Assembly (NCBI GenBank): GCA_963716735.1
Contig: OY970321.1
Coordinates: 1,798,001-1,862,000 of the forward strand
Origin: VRUE01 sp963716735
Lineage (GTDB): Bacteria; Actinomycetota; Thermoleophilia; Solirubrobacterales; 70-9
Length of the DNA: 64,000 bases
Reading direction: 5' to 3'
Within the stretch, counting starts at the first letter, position 1; each line of letters begins with the position of its first letter. The notes beneath the pieces were generated by a model that was not told where the DNA came from, did no database searches, and saw only the letters and a program-made list of their open reading frames with translations. The translations under genes were made by a program, and so were the position numbers. Below, piece by piece: positions 39,296 to 48,854 of the stretch.

Positions 39296-41182
39296 CTATC
39301 CGTCGAGGGAGACTGCCGCCGCGTCCCCGCCCCGCGCGGTGATCAACTCGACCACGCGCTCGGCCAGATTGGCCTCGTCACCGGCCATCACCAGGTGCTC
39401 GAGCGAGTTCAGCGTCGCCTCGACCCAATCCGTGTCCAGCGGTGCCGCGCGGACGGCACGATGGATCCGTTTGGCCGCCGTCGGCCGCAGCTCCTCGCCA
39501 CGGCTGAAGAGCTCCTCGTGCAGCTTCTCCCCCGGTCGCGGCTGGGTGAACTCGATCGCGATCTCCGCGCCCGGCTCATAGCCGGCGAGGCGGATCATGT
39601 TGTTGGCCAGGTCGACGATCTTCACCGGCTCACCCATGTCGAGGACGAAGACCTCGCCCTTGCCGGCGCCGATGTCGCCGGCTCGGATCACCAGCTGCAC
39701 CGCCTCGGGGATGGTCATGAAGAAGCGCGTCATCTCCGGGTGGGTGACGGTGACCGGCCCGCCGCGCTCGATCTGCCCGCGGAAGATCGGCACGACGCTG
39801 CCCGAGGAGGCAAGCACGTTGCCGAAGCGGACGCTGGCGAAGCGGGTGCCGGGGTGTTTGTGGCCGGCCGTCTCGACGATCCACTCGGCCATCGCCTTGG
39901 AGGCACCCATCACCGTCTTCGGGTTGACCGCCTTGTCGGTGGAGATGAGGACGAAGCGCTCGACATCGGAGGCGGCGGCGGTCTCGGCGGTGATCCGGGT
40001 CGCGATCGCGTTGTTGCGCACCGCCTCCAGCGGGTTGGCCTCCATCAACGGCACGTGCTTGTAGGCGGCGGCGTGGAAGACGACGCTGGGCTTGAAGCGC
40101 TGCATCGTCTCCAGCATCCGGTGCGGCTCCTTGCAATCGGCGAGCACCGCCTCGACGTTCGAGAAGTGGCGCTCGTCGACCATCTCGCGCTCGATCTCGA
40201 AGAGGTTGTCCTCGGCGTGGTCGAGCATCACCAACAGCCGCGGGCCGACGCGGGCGATCTGGCGACAGAGCTCGGAGCCGATCGAACCACCGGCGCCGGT
40301 GACGAGGACGATGCGGTCACGCAGATAGGCGCCGACCCGGTCCAGCTCGACCACGATCGGGTCGCGGCCGAGCACGTCCTCGACCTGGACCTCGCGCAGC
40401 TGCTTGCTGAGCTGGACGCCGCCGCGCAACAGCTCGAACACGGTCGGCAGGGTGCGAACCCGGATCTCGCGCTCGCGGCACGCGGCGACGACCTTGGCCC
40501 GCAGCGTGCCGGGAGCCGAGGGAATCGCGATCACCACCTCGTCGGGCTCGGTCTCGTCGAGGATCGTCTCGATCTCCGCGGTGGTGCCCAGTACCTTGAG
40601 GCCGAGCATCCGCATTCCCTGTTTGCGGGCGTCGTCGTCGACGAAACCGATCGCGGTGGCGCCCAGGTTGGGGTTGAGGTGCATCTCGCGGACGACCATC
40701 TGGCCGCCCGAGCCGGCGCCGATCACCAGCACCTCGTGCTTGGGCAGGCGGTGACCGTGGGTCGGTCGCTCGACGATCAGCCGCACAGCGAGGCGGGCGC
40801 CAGCGACCAGGAACAGGGTGAGGAGAAAGGTCATTACCGCGACCGAGCGCGGCAGGTCGTGCGCAAAGGGCTTCGCCACGGTGAAGAGGACGACGACGAT
40901 CGCGCTGCCGACCGCTACCGCGCGGCCGATCGTGAGGAAGTCACGACCGCTGACGTAGCGCCACCACTTCTGGTAGAGCCCGAAGGCGGCAAAGACCGTG
41001 ACCTCGATCAGGGCGACGAAGCCCACCGACTGGGCGAACAGCACCCAGTAACGGTGCGGAAGATCGGTCCTGTCGAGGAAGCGGAGTCGGAACGCCAGGT
41101 AGTAGGCGAGCGCGACGAGCAGTGCGTCGGCGGCCGCCTGGAGGAGCCGAGTGCGGTAGACAGGGTGGTTCAACCGGCGCAT
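39296..41182 (-). CDS. CapD/WbpM-type UDP-sugar dehydratase/epimerase
   Basis: A 628-residue enzyme with four N-terminal membrane helices (ADALLVALAYYLAFRL; VGFVALIEVTVFAAFGLYQK; VAVGSAIVVVLFTVAK; FLLTLFLVAGARLAVRLIVE). A first Rossmann-like domain has VLVIGAGSGGQMVVREM, and the catalytic SDR domain begins LVTGAGGSIGSELCRQIARV and contains VFHAAAYKHVPLMEANPLEA (the family's catalytic region with Tyr replaced as in inverting 4,6-dehydratases) and STDKAVNPKTVMGASKAMAE. It likely makes a 4-keto-6-deoxy UDP-HexNAc precursor for the polysaccharide. It is divergent from dedA. Confidence 0.92.
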   Translation of the reverse strand: MRRLNHPVYRTRLLQAAADALLVALAYYLAFRLRFLDRTDLPHRYWVLFAQSVGFVALIEVTVFAAFGLYQKWWRYVSGRDFLTIGRAVAVGSAIVVVLFTVAKPFAHDLPRSVAVMTFLLTLFLVAGARLAVRLIVERPTHGHRLPKHEVLVIGAGSGGQMVVREMHLNPNLGATAIGFVDDDARKQGMRMLGLKVLGTTAEIETILDETEPDEVVIAIPSAPGTLRAKVVAACREREIRVRTLPTVFELLRGGVQLSKQLREVQVEDVLGRDPIVVELDRVGAYLRDRIVLVTGAGGSIGSELCRQIARVGPRLLVMLDHAEDNLFEIEREMVDERHFSNVEAVLADCKEPHRMLETMQRFKPSVVFHAAAYKHVPLMEANPLEAVRNNAIATRITAETAAASDVERFVLISTDKAVNPKTVMGASKAMAEWIVETAGHKHPGTRFASVRFGNVLASSGSVVPIFRGQIERGGPVTVTHPEMTRFFMTIPEAVQLVIRAGDIGAGKGEVFVLDMGEPVKIVDLANNMIRLAGYEPGAEIAIEFTQPRPGEKLHEELFSRGEELRPTAAKRIHRAVRAAPLDTDWVEATLNSLEHLVMAGDEANLAERVVELITARGGDAAAVSLDG

Positions 41183-41221
41183 GACAGCAGCACGAGTTTA
41201 GATGGTGTTGGGGCCGCTCCC

Positions 41222-41227
41222 TACAAT
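41222..41227 (+). promoter_or_regulatory. -10 element of dedA-uppP
   Basis: TACAAT at 41222-41227, 13 nt upstream of the dedA ATG at 41241, with TTAGAT 18 nt before it as a weak -35. The leader would be about 7 nt, so initiation would be leaderless or nearly so. It controls the dedA-uppP pair. Confidence 0.5.
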
Positions 41228-41240
41228 CCCCGCTTCGCGC

Positions 41241-41945
41241 ATGCTGATCCTCTTCGCCAGCGTCACCGACAAGATCGTCGACCCGATCGTCAACGTCGCC
41301 ACCGACTTCATCGGGTCGGCGGGCGTCGTCGCCGTCTTCCTGCTGATGCTGCTCGAGTCGGCCTGCATCCCGGTGCCGAGCGAGGCGATCATGCTCTTCG
41401 CCGGCTTCAGCGTCTCCGAAGGAGATCTGACCATGTTCGGGGTCGTCACCGCCGGCGTGCTCGGCAACCTGGTCGGCTCCTGGGTCGCCTACGCGGTCGG
41501 CTACTACGGGCGCCTCGACCTGCTGGAAAAGAACAAGCTGATCCACATCAGTCCCAAGCACCTGAAGTGGGCCGACGACTGGTTCGAGCGCTACGGCGCC
41601 GCCACCGTCTTCTTCTCCCGGATGCTGCCGATCGTCCGCACCTTCATCTCGCTGCCGGCGGGCGTCGCGAAGATGCCGTTCTGGCGCTTCACGGTCTACA
41701 CCCTTGCCGGCTGCATTCCCTGGGTCCTGATGCTGGCGCTGATCGGGCAGAGCGTCGGCGACAACTGGGAGCAGTGGCGCCACAAGCTCGGCTACTTCGA
41801 CTACGTCGTCCTCGCCGCGGTCGTCGGTGGCGCCATCTACCTGCTGATCCGTCGCCGGCGCGGTGGCGGTGACGGCGAGGACGACCCCGGAAGTGGACAG
41901 GCGGTCGCGAGCGCAGAGCCGGCCAGCACCGCGGAGTCCCTCTGA
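41241..41945 (+). CDS. DedA-family membrane protein
   Basis: A 234-residue protein. The DedA pattern is clear: VFLLMLLESACIPVPSEAIM, GFSVSEGDLTMFGVVTAGVL, GNLVGSWVAYAVGYYGRLDL, FSRMLPIVRTFISLPAGVAK and MPFWRFTVYTLAGCIPWVLM. DedA proteins move lipid carriers (undecaprenyl phosphate or phospholipids) between membrane leaflets and support pH and envelope homeostasis. The ATG at 41241 is chosen over an upstream ATG at 41202 that would precede the promoter. Its stop overlaps uppP. Confidence 0.92.
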   Translation: MLILFASVTDKIVDPIVNVATDFIGSAGVVAVFLLMLLESACIPVPSEAIMLFAGFSVSEGDLTMFGVVTAGVLGNLVGSWVAYAVGYYGRLDLLEKNKLIHISPKHLKWADDWFERYGAATVFFSRMLPIVRTFISLPAGVAKMPFWRFTVYTLAGCIPWVLMLALIGQSVGDNWEQWRHKLGYFDYVVLAAVVGGAIYLLIRRRRGGGDGEDDPGSGQAVASAEPASTAESL

Positions 41946-42754
41946 GCGTAGTCGCCGACGGCAGGATCCCGATTGCCCGCGCGCTGGCGCTGGGGGTCGT
42001 CCAGGGTCCGGCGGAGCTCCTGCCCGTCTCGTCCTCGGCCCACATCGTCCTCGTTCCCTGGCTGGCGGGCTGGGACTGGGATCGGATCGACCCGGAGGTG
42101 CGCAAGAGCTTCGAGGTGGCTCTGCACGGTGGCGCCGCCGTGGCGCTGCTGATCGGCCAGCGGCAGACGATCCTCGAAGAGCTGCGCTCCTTCGACGGGG
42201 GGCGAGCACTCGTGCTGGGCCTCTCGTTCCTGCCGGCGGCCTTCGTCGGCTACACCCTCGAGCGACCGATCGAGCAACGGCTGGGCGGCCCCAAGGCGAC
42301 CGCGATCGGGCTGCTGGCAGGGGCGGCGGCGATGCTGATCGCCGACACAAGGCCCCAGCAACGCGGTCGCGGGGACGCCACCCCCGCGGACGGCCTGGTC
42401 CTCGGCATCGCCCAAGCGGCCGCCCTCGCCCCCGGCGTCTCGCGCAACGGCATCACCCTCGCGGCAGCGCGCTGGCGGCGCTTCTCCCGCGACCAGGCGA
42501 ACCTGCTCTCCCGCACGATCGCCCTGCCGATCATCGTCGGCGCCACGATCCTCAAGGGCGAGCGCCTGCGCCGGCGCGGCGCCCCACCTGGGCTACGCCG
42601 CTCGATGGCGATCGGCGTAACCGCCTCCTTCGTCTCCACCCTGGCCTCCCAACGCTTGATCGGCCTGGTGGAGCGGGATCGGGCCCTGTGGCCATACGCG
42701 GCTTACAGGGCGGGGTTGGCGGCTGCGGTGCTTGCCAAACTGCGCACCAGCTAA
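41942..42754 (+). CDS. uppP: Undecaprenyl-diphosphatase, probable CTG start
   Basis: A 270-residue UppP (BacA type). The catalytic motifs need a start before residue 30: GVVQGPAELLPVSSSAHIVL near the N-terminus and the second conserved block APGVSRNGITLAAARWRRFS near residue 165. The first ATG or GTG in frame is at 42098, after the first motif, so the usual start codons cannot give an active protein. The CTG at 41942 overlaps the DedA stop as CTGA, the arrangement used elsewhere in this window as ATGA, GTGA and TTGA. UppP recycles undecaprenyl pyrophosphate; with DedA it forms a lipid-carrier unit beside the exopolysaccharide genes. Confidence 0.85.
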   Translation: MSVVADGRIPIARALALGVVQGPAELLPVSSSAHIVLVPWLAGWDWDRIDPEVRKSFEVALHGGAAVALLIGQRQTILEELRSFDGGRALVLGLSFLPAAFVGYTLERPIEQRLGGPKATAIGLLAGAAAMLIADTRPQQRGRGDATPADGLVLGIAQAAALAPGVSRNGITLAAARWRRFSRDQANLLSRTIALPIIVGATILKGERLRRRGAPPGLRRSMAIGVTASFVSTLASQRLIGLVERDRALWPYAAYRAGLAAAVLAKLRTS

Positions 42755-42772
42755 AACCAAACATATATCTAA

Positions 42773-42818
42773 TTTGGATATAATTCCAAACCCTTGGACA
42801 GATTTGGACAGATTTGGA
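42773..42818. promoter_or_regulatory. Phased operator array and promoter of the Fic gene
   Basis: TTTGGA-TATAAT-TCCAAA at 42773-42790 is a perfect palindrome whose centre is a consensus -10 box. TTGGA then repeats at 42794, 42804 and 42814 (units TTGGACAGAT), exactly 10 bp apart and in phase with the copy at 42774; the inverted copy TCCAA is at 42785. The Fic protein has a C-terminal winged helix that could bind here for autoregulation. Confidence 0.7.
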
Positions 42819-42825
42819 TTTATAA

Positions 42826-44177
42826 ATGTACGTGGCGAAAGCACCCAGCGAAGGAGACCTCCTAGGCAATGAGCGGCTTCTCAAGGCTCTCAACGCCCCC
42901 CGAGACCCTCGGGAAATGGACGCATATCTCCATTGGGACAAGCTCCATAGGCTAAAGCCACCCGACGGTCTCACTTCGGAGGATTGGTGGCTGAAGATCA
43001 AGTTCGAACGCCGATCCGACCTTCGGCCTCTTCCCCTGCTCGATTCGGATGACGACTCGCCCGTCCATTCGGGAGGACAACCGTTCGTCTACGCACTTCC
43101 GGATTCCGTGCTGCGCAGCCTCCATCGAATCGACCAACGTTGTGCCGGTGAGGTGGTGATGGACGACATCGTGACCTCCGATGCGCAAGCGAGGGATCGG
43201 TACCTGGTCAACTCACTGACCGAGGAGGCGATCCGATCCAGCCAGCTGGAGGGCGCCACCACGTCACGTAAGGCGGCAAAGGAGCTCTTGCGCAGTGGTC
43301 GCGAACCAAGAGACCGCAGCGAGCAGATGATCTTCAACAACTACCGGGCGCTGCAATTCATGCGAAGCGAGATGGATACGCCCCTTGGGCCGGAAATGGT
43401 TCTCGACCTGCACCGGATTCTCACTGAGGGAACGCTGGACGATCCCAGCGCCGCAGGCCGGTTGCAGACGACCTACGAAGAGCGCGTCGCTGTCTATGAC
43501 CGGGACGACGGACGGAAGGTGCACAAGCCCCCTCACCCTGATTCGCTCCCAGAACGCATGCAGGCGCTCTGTGATTTCGGCAACCAGGACGATGAAAGCG
43601 AGCCGTTTGTTCATCCCGTCGTTCGAGCAATTCTCATTCACTTCTGGCTGGCCTACGACCACCCTTTCGTCGACGGCAACGGTCGCACGGCGCGAATTCT
43701 CTTCTTTTGGCTGATGCGAAAACACCGCTACTGGCTAGTTGAGTACCTGCCGATTTCGAGGATCCTGCAGCAGGCACCCGCGCAATACGGGCGGGCATTC
43801 CTCGAAACGGAGACCGACGAAGGCGACACCACCTACTTCCTCATCCACCAGCTTCAGGTCATCGAACGAGCGATCGATGAGCTACATCTATACCTCGCCA
43901 GAAAGGCCCGCGAAATTCGGGAAGTCGAGGAGCTACTCCACGGAGATGGTGGCTACAACCGGCGACAGCTCGGCCTCCTTTCCGACGCGTTGAGGCACCC
44001 CGATCGCTCCTACTCATTCTCAGGACACGCGGCGATCAATCGGGTCACTCATGAGACTGCGCGAGCAGACCTATCGAGACTCGCGGATCGCAGACTTCTG
44101 GTCCGCCGCAAGGTCGGGCGTGAGCACATCTTCGAACCCGCACCCGACCTACCGAAGCGCCTGAAAGAATCGCCCGC

Positions 44178-44181
<4 letters not shown>
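42826..44181 (+). CDS. Fic-family AMP-transferase with winged-helix C-terminus
   Basis: A 451-residue Fic protein. The Fic motif HPFVDGNGRTAR (near residue 284) is complete, and the inhibitory motif of class II Fic proteins, SSQLEG, is seen near residue 143 (the S/T-x-x-x-E-G/N pattern). A C-terminal winged helix (YSFSGHAAINRVTHETARAD then LSRLADRRLLVRRKVG) is present. Most Fic enzymes transfer AMP to protein hydroxyls. The preceding repeats suggest that its own winged helix controls transcription. The end overlaps the purM GTG start by 4 nt. Confidence 0.92.
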
Positions 44182-45184
<1,003 letters not shown>

Positions 45185-45188
<4 letters not shown>

Positions 45189-46699
45189 GTTCTCGCCCTT
45201 CCAGCTCGATGATCGGAACCGTTCTCTCCGGCCGCTACCGGCTGGAGGCGAAGCTTGGCAGCGGCGGCATGTCGACCGTCTACCTGGCGAGTGACGACAC
45301 GCTCGACCGGCCGGTCGCGGTCAAGGTGATGCACCGCGAGATGTCCGAGCAGGAGGACCAGCTGCAGCGCTTCCGCCAGGAGGCACGGGCGGTCGCCAAG
45401 CTGACCCACCCCAACGTCGTCTCGGTGATCGACGCCGGCGAGGACGGCGGCTACCCCTACATCGTCTTCGAGTACGTCAAGGGCGAGACGCTGAAGCAGC
45501 GCATCGGCCGGGTCGGCGCACTCGACACGCAGGAGGCGATCGCCTACGCGATCGAGGTCGCGCGCGGCCTCGGCGTCGCCCACGCCCGCAACATGGTCCA
45601 CCGCGACATCAAGCCGCAGAACGTGCTGATCGACGAGGAGGGTCGCGCCAAGCTGACCGACTTCGGCATCTCACGCCAGCTCGAACAGGCCGGCGTGACC
45701 GCCACCGGGCGTGTGCTCGGCACCACCGATTACGTCGCGCCCGAGCAGGCGATGGGCAAGGCGGTCGACCCGCGCTCGGATATCTACTCGCTCGGCGTCG
45801 TCCTCTACGAGATGCTGGTCGGCCAGGTTCCCTTCCACGCCGACAGCCAGGTGGGCGTGGCGATGAAACACGTCAACGAGGAACTGCCCGACGTGCAGCG
45901 ACGCCGGCCCGAGGCCTCGGCGGCGGTGGCGCTGGTAGTCGAGCGGGCGACGGCGAAGAACCCCGACGAGCGCTACCAGACGATCGCCGAGATGATCGAC
46001 GACCTCGAGACCGCGCTCGAGGTCGAGGCGGCGCGAGCGGGATCGACCACCGGCGAGGCGACCAGCGTGCTCGACGCGGTTCCCCCGCCGGAGCGCAAGC
46101 TCTCCGGCCGCGGACGCTGGTCGTGGGCGGCGATCCTGATCCTGCTCGTGGTCGGCGGAGCCGCGCTGCTCGCCGTGCAGCTGATCTCCAACGGTGGCTT
46201 CGGCGGCGGCGGGGCCAACAAGGGTAAAGGCGGCAACGTCGCGGTCTCGGGGGCGACCGACTACGACCCCCAGGGCGACGGCGAAGAGGTCGGCAGCAAG
46301 GTCGAACTGGCGGCGGACGGCGACCCGACCGGCACCGCCTGGGAAACCGAGCACTACGACTCGGAAACGTTCGAAGGCACCAAGACCGGGCCCGACCCCG
46401 GCGTGGGCATATACGTCACGGCGAATTCGCCGGCGACGCCGACGAGGATGATCGTCCGCACGCCGACCCCTGGCTGGGACGCGCAGGTCTTCGCGGCGCC
46501 GGCGGGGCCGCCTTCCGACCTCTCGGGCTGGGACGAACCGGTCGGCGAAGTGAGCGAAGCCGAAGGGACCCAGGAGATCGACCTCGACGTCCGCCAACCC
46601 TCGACCTACTTCCTGCTCTGGTTCACCAAGGCCTCCCCGGCCCGCGACCAGGAAGGCCGCTACCAGATCGAGGTCAGCGACATCAAACTGTTCGGCTGA
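45185..46699 (+). CDS. Membrane Ser/Thr protein kinase with beta-sandwich ectodomain
   Basis: A 504-residue PknB-like kinase. ATP loop LGSGGMSTVYLASD, catalytic HRDIKPQNVLI, DFGISRQ and APEQA are intact, so it should be active. A single transmembrane helix (WAAILILLVVGGAALLAVQLI) is near residue 315. The extracellular part has about 170 residues of beta structure, not PASTA, with GTAWETEHYDSETFEGTKTG, resembling carbohydrate-binding or discoidin-like folds. It may sense an envelope or sugar ligand. It starts as ATGA with purM and ends 10 nt before a convergent gene. Confidence 0.92.
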
Positions 46700-46709
46700 G
46701 GACGATGGC

Positions 46710-47255
46710 TCAAGTGTGGGCCGCGTTGAACGAGATGCCGTACGACTTGAGCCAGGTGTGAATGCTCTCGATCAACCCGGGAAGCTCCTCGCGAAATCGC
46801 TCAACATGTTCGCGAACTTCCTCGGCGACGACATCGGGTGAGGCATGCTCAAGGCGGCCCTCCAGCACATAGCCGCCGTTCAACACGCGGACCTGCTCGG
46901 CGGTCAGGCCTCCGTCTCTCTGTACCGCCACGAAGACCTGGCCTGCGTGGGGCCGGCGATGCGGCAGGAGACCAACTAGGCGCGACCCGGCGGCAGCCTT
47001 GAGGATCTCGACGTAGGCGTTGACGAGAGCCGAGTAACTGCCGGTGATGGCCACCGTTCGAAGCGTGTCGCTGGGATCGGTGGAGTCAAAAGCCCGGCGC
47101 CAGCCAAGGGGATCCAGTTCGCCGCCGAAGCTCTCGTCGACCGCGAAGTCCAGCGCGACCCGATGCTTGTTGATGGACTTGAAGAATCGTGCCAAGCGAG
47201 CTTCCTCGGCCTCCAGCTCCGCCGGACTGAGAGCGGTCGCGAGATCGCGATTCAC
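46710..47255 (-). CDS. Uncharacterised partner of an HTH-nucleotidyltransferase
   Basis: A 181-residue soluble protein that I do not recognise (starts MNRDLATALSPAELEAEEAR). It has a mixed alpha/beta profile, an Arg-rich loop (GLLPHRRPHAGQVFVAVQRD) and a helical C-terminus. The ATG at 47255 overlaps the stop of the nucleotidyltransferase gene (ATGA), so the two proteins should be made in fixed ratio. It lacks the RX4-6H motif of HEPN toxins, the usual MNT partners, so it is not a typical MNT-HEPN pair. It converges with the kinase gene. Confidence 0.7.
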   Translation of the reverse strand: MNRDLATALSPAELEAEEARLARFFKSINKHRVALDFAVDESFGGELDPLGWRRAFDSTDPSDTLRTVAITGSYSALVNAYVEILKAAAGSRLVGLLPHRRPHAGQVFVAVQRDGGLTAEQVRVLNGGYVLEGRLEHASPDVVAEEVREHVERFREELPGLIESIHTWLKSYGISFNAAHT

Positions 47256-47803
47256 GCGGTCAACTCCTCGATCGCCCGTGCCGCTTCGTTCATCTGCCGG
47301 CGATAGGAGCGTTTTGCTCGGGCGGCAATAGAGCGGCGACGACGGCTGAGTTCTGCCCAGATCCCGTCTCGATCGACCAGGACACGGCCCTCATCCAGCA
47401 CGCGATCGAGCAGGAGCGGCGCACTTTCCTCGATTCTGTCCAAGCGCGCGACATCGGCGTCGCGGCCGCCGACGCGACCCAAGCGCAACGCCAGCTCGGT
47501 AGCCGCCGTGGGCTCGTCATCCGACAATGCGACAAGGAGGTCTAGGTCCGAACCGGTGTCCTCGTGTCCGCGTGCCACGGAGCCGTAGAGCACGGCCAGG
47601 CGTACCTTGTGCTCGGTTCGCAGCGCCTTCCTGAGATCGAACAGAAGCTGCCAGTGCTCACGCAGGTAGTCCGTCTCACCCGGCGAGAGCTTGGTTCTCC
47701 GGGGCCCCTGACGGCGGCAGTGGATCGTGCCCTGCAACACGGCGCGACGTAACGTGCGCTCCTCTGCGCCGAGTTCAGTCGCCAACTGCTGAATAATTCC
47801 CAC
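47252..47803 (-). CDS. Nucleotidyltransferase-domain protein with N-terminal HTH-like segment
   Basis: A 183-residue protein starting at GTG 47803. The N-terminal part (IIQQLATELGAEERTLRRAV) resembles a helix-turn-helix or winged helix. The central part has the minimal nucleotidyltransferase signature: LAVLYGSVARGHEDTGSDLD with GS-x-A-R-G and SDLDLLV. MNT proteins modify toxins or other targets with nucleotides, and here a DNA-binding part could repress its own promoter; repeats lie just upstream. It is coupled to the unknown 181-residue protein. Confidence 0.82.
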   Translation of the reverse strand: MGIIQQLATELGAEERTLRRAVLQGTIHCRRQGPRRTKLSPGETDYLREHWQLLFDLRKALRTEHKVRLAVLYGSVARGHEDTGSDLDLLVALSDDEPTAATELALRLGRVGGRDADVARLDRIEESAPLLLDRVLDEGRVLVDRDGIWAELSRRRRSIAARAKRSYRRQMNEAARAIEELTA

Positions 47804-47858
47804 TCAGCAAGTTTAGCGTCCGTGTGTCCGTTACATGGCTGTTTCTTACATGCCTGCA

Positions 47859-47887
47859 GACAAGACATCTTGTCGGACTGTCGGACT
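47859..47887. repeat. Repeats upstream of the HTH-nucleotidyltransferase gene
   Basis: A 7-bp inverted repeat GACAAGA-CA-TCTTGTC (47859-47874) overlaps a tandem TGTCGGAC (47871 and 47879). The set lies about 55 nt upstream of the GTG at 47803, between it and the ddl stop, as a possible operator. TAAACT about 6 nt before the GTG could serve as a -10. Confidence 0.45.
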
Positions 47888-48854
47888 AGAACTCGTGCGA
47901 GCGCGCCTTGGCGTGACGCTCGACCGCCAGCTCGAGCAGGCGGTCGCAGAGGTCTGGGTAGGCGAGGCCGCTGGCCTCCCATAGCTTGGCGTAGACGCTC
48001 GTCTCGGTGAAGCCCGGCATGGTGTTGATCTCGTTGACGAGGATCTCGCCGTCGGGCTCGACGAAGAAGTCGCAGCGGGCGAGGCCGGCACAGCCGCCCA
48101 GCTGGAAGGCCTCGACGGCAAGATCGCGCAGGCGGGCCGTCTGCTCGCCATCCATCGACGCCGGCACGATCAGCTCCATGCCGCCGTCGCTGTACTTGGT
48201 CTCGTAGTCGTACCAGTCGCCGTGAGCGACGACCTCGCCCGGCAGCGAGGCCTCGACCTCCTCGTTGCCCAGCAGCGAGCACTCGACCTCGCGTCCGGCG
48301 GCGGAGGCCTCGACGATCACCCGCGGGTCGTGGCGCAGGGCGAGGTCGACGGCCGCGTCCAGCTCCTCCCCCAGGCTCTCGACCCGGCTGATGCCGACGC
48401 TCGAGCCTAGGCGCGAGGGCTTGACCCAGAGCGGCAGCCCCATCGCCTCGCAGCGCTCGCGCCAGCCGGCCTCGCCGGCGGCGGCGAACTCGACCTGCGG
48501 CAGTCCCGCCTGGGCGAAAAGGCGCTTCAGCGTCAACTTGTCCATGCAGACCGCCGAGGCGAGCACGTCGGAGCCGACGTAGGGCAGGTCGAGCCACTCG
48601 AGCACGCCCTGAACGCTGCCGTCCTCGCCAAAGGGGCCGTGCAGCGCCGGGAAGGCGACGTCGGCGTCGAAGAGACCGGTGGACGGCATCAGCTCGACCG
48701 GGGCGCCCCGGAAGCTCCAGCCGCCGTCGCGGGCGATCGTCACCAGCAACGCCTCGTGACCGGCTTGCTCGAGGCCGCGCGCGACCGCCTCACCGGAGCG
48801 CAGCGAGACGTCGTGCTCGGAGGAGCGGCCGCCGCAAAGGACCGCAACCTTCAT
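47886..48854 (-). CDS. ddl: D-alanine--D-alanine ligase
   Basis: A 322-residue ATP-grasp ligase. Family motifs: MKVAVLCGGRSSEHDVSLRSG, AFPALHGPFGEDGSVQGVLE, YVGSDVLASAVCMDKLTLKR, LWVKPSRLGSSVGISRV and GLARCDFFVEPDGEILVNEI with INTMPGFTETS. It makes D-Ala-D-Ala for peptidoglycan. The ATG at 48854 overlaps the stop of the PASTA kinase gene (ATGA), placing ddl as the last gene of the cell-wall control operon, which is not its usual place. Confidence 0.95.
   Translation of the reverse strand: MKVAVLCGGRSSEHDVSLRSGEAVARGLEQAGHEALLVTIARDGGWSFRGAPVELMPSTGLFDADVAFPALHGPFGEDGSVQGVLEWLDLPYVGSDVLASAVCMDKLTLKRLFAQAGLPQVEFAAAGEAGWRERCEAMGLPLWVKPSRLGSSVGISRVESLGEELDAAVDLALRHDPRVIVEASAAGREVECSLLGNEEVEASLPGEVVAHGDWYDYETKYSDGGMELIVPASMDGEQTARLRDLAVEAFQLGGCAGLARCDFFVEPDGEILVNEINTMPGFTETSVYAKLWEASGLAYPDLCDRLLELAVERHAKARSHEF

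Noticed and set aside
39395..41872. An 825-codon plus-strand frame over the CapD-type gene and dedA
   Set aside because: The minus-strand enzyme and the DedA protein have clear family motifs; the plus frame is compositional shadow.
47804..47885. A tRNA or small RNA suspected from short repeats upstream of the nucleotidyltransferase gene
   Set aside because: The repeats do not form a cloverleaf and no T-loop consensus is present. They are better read as operator-like sites.
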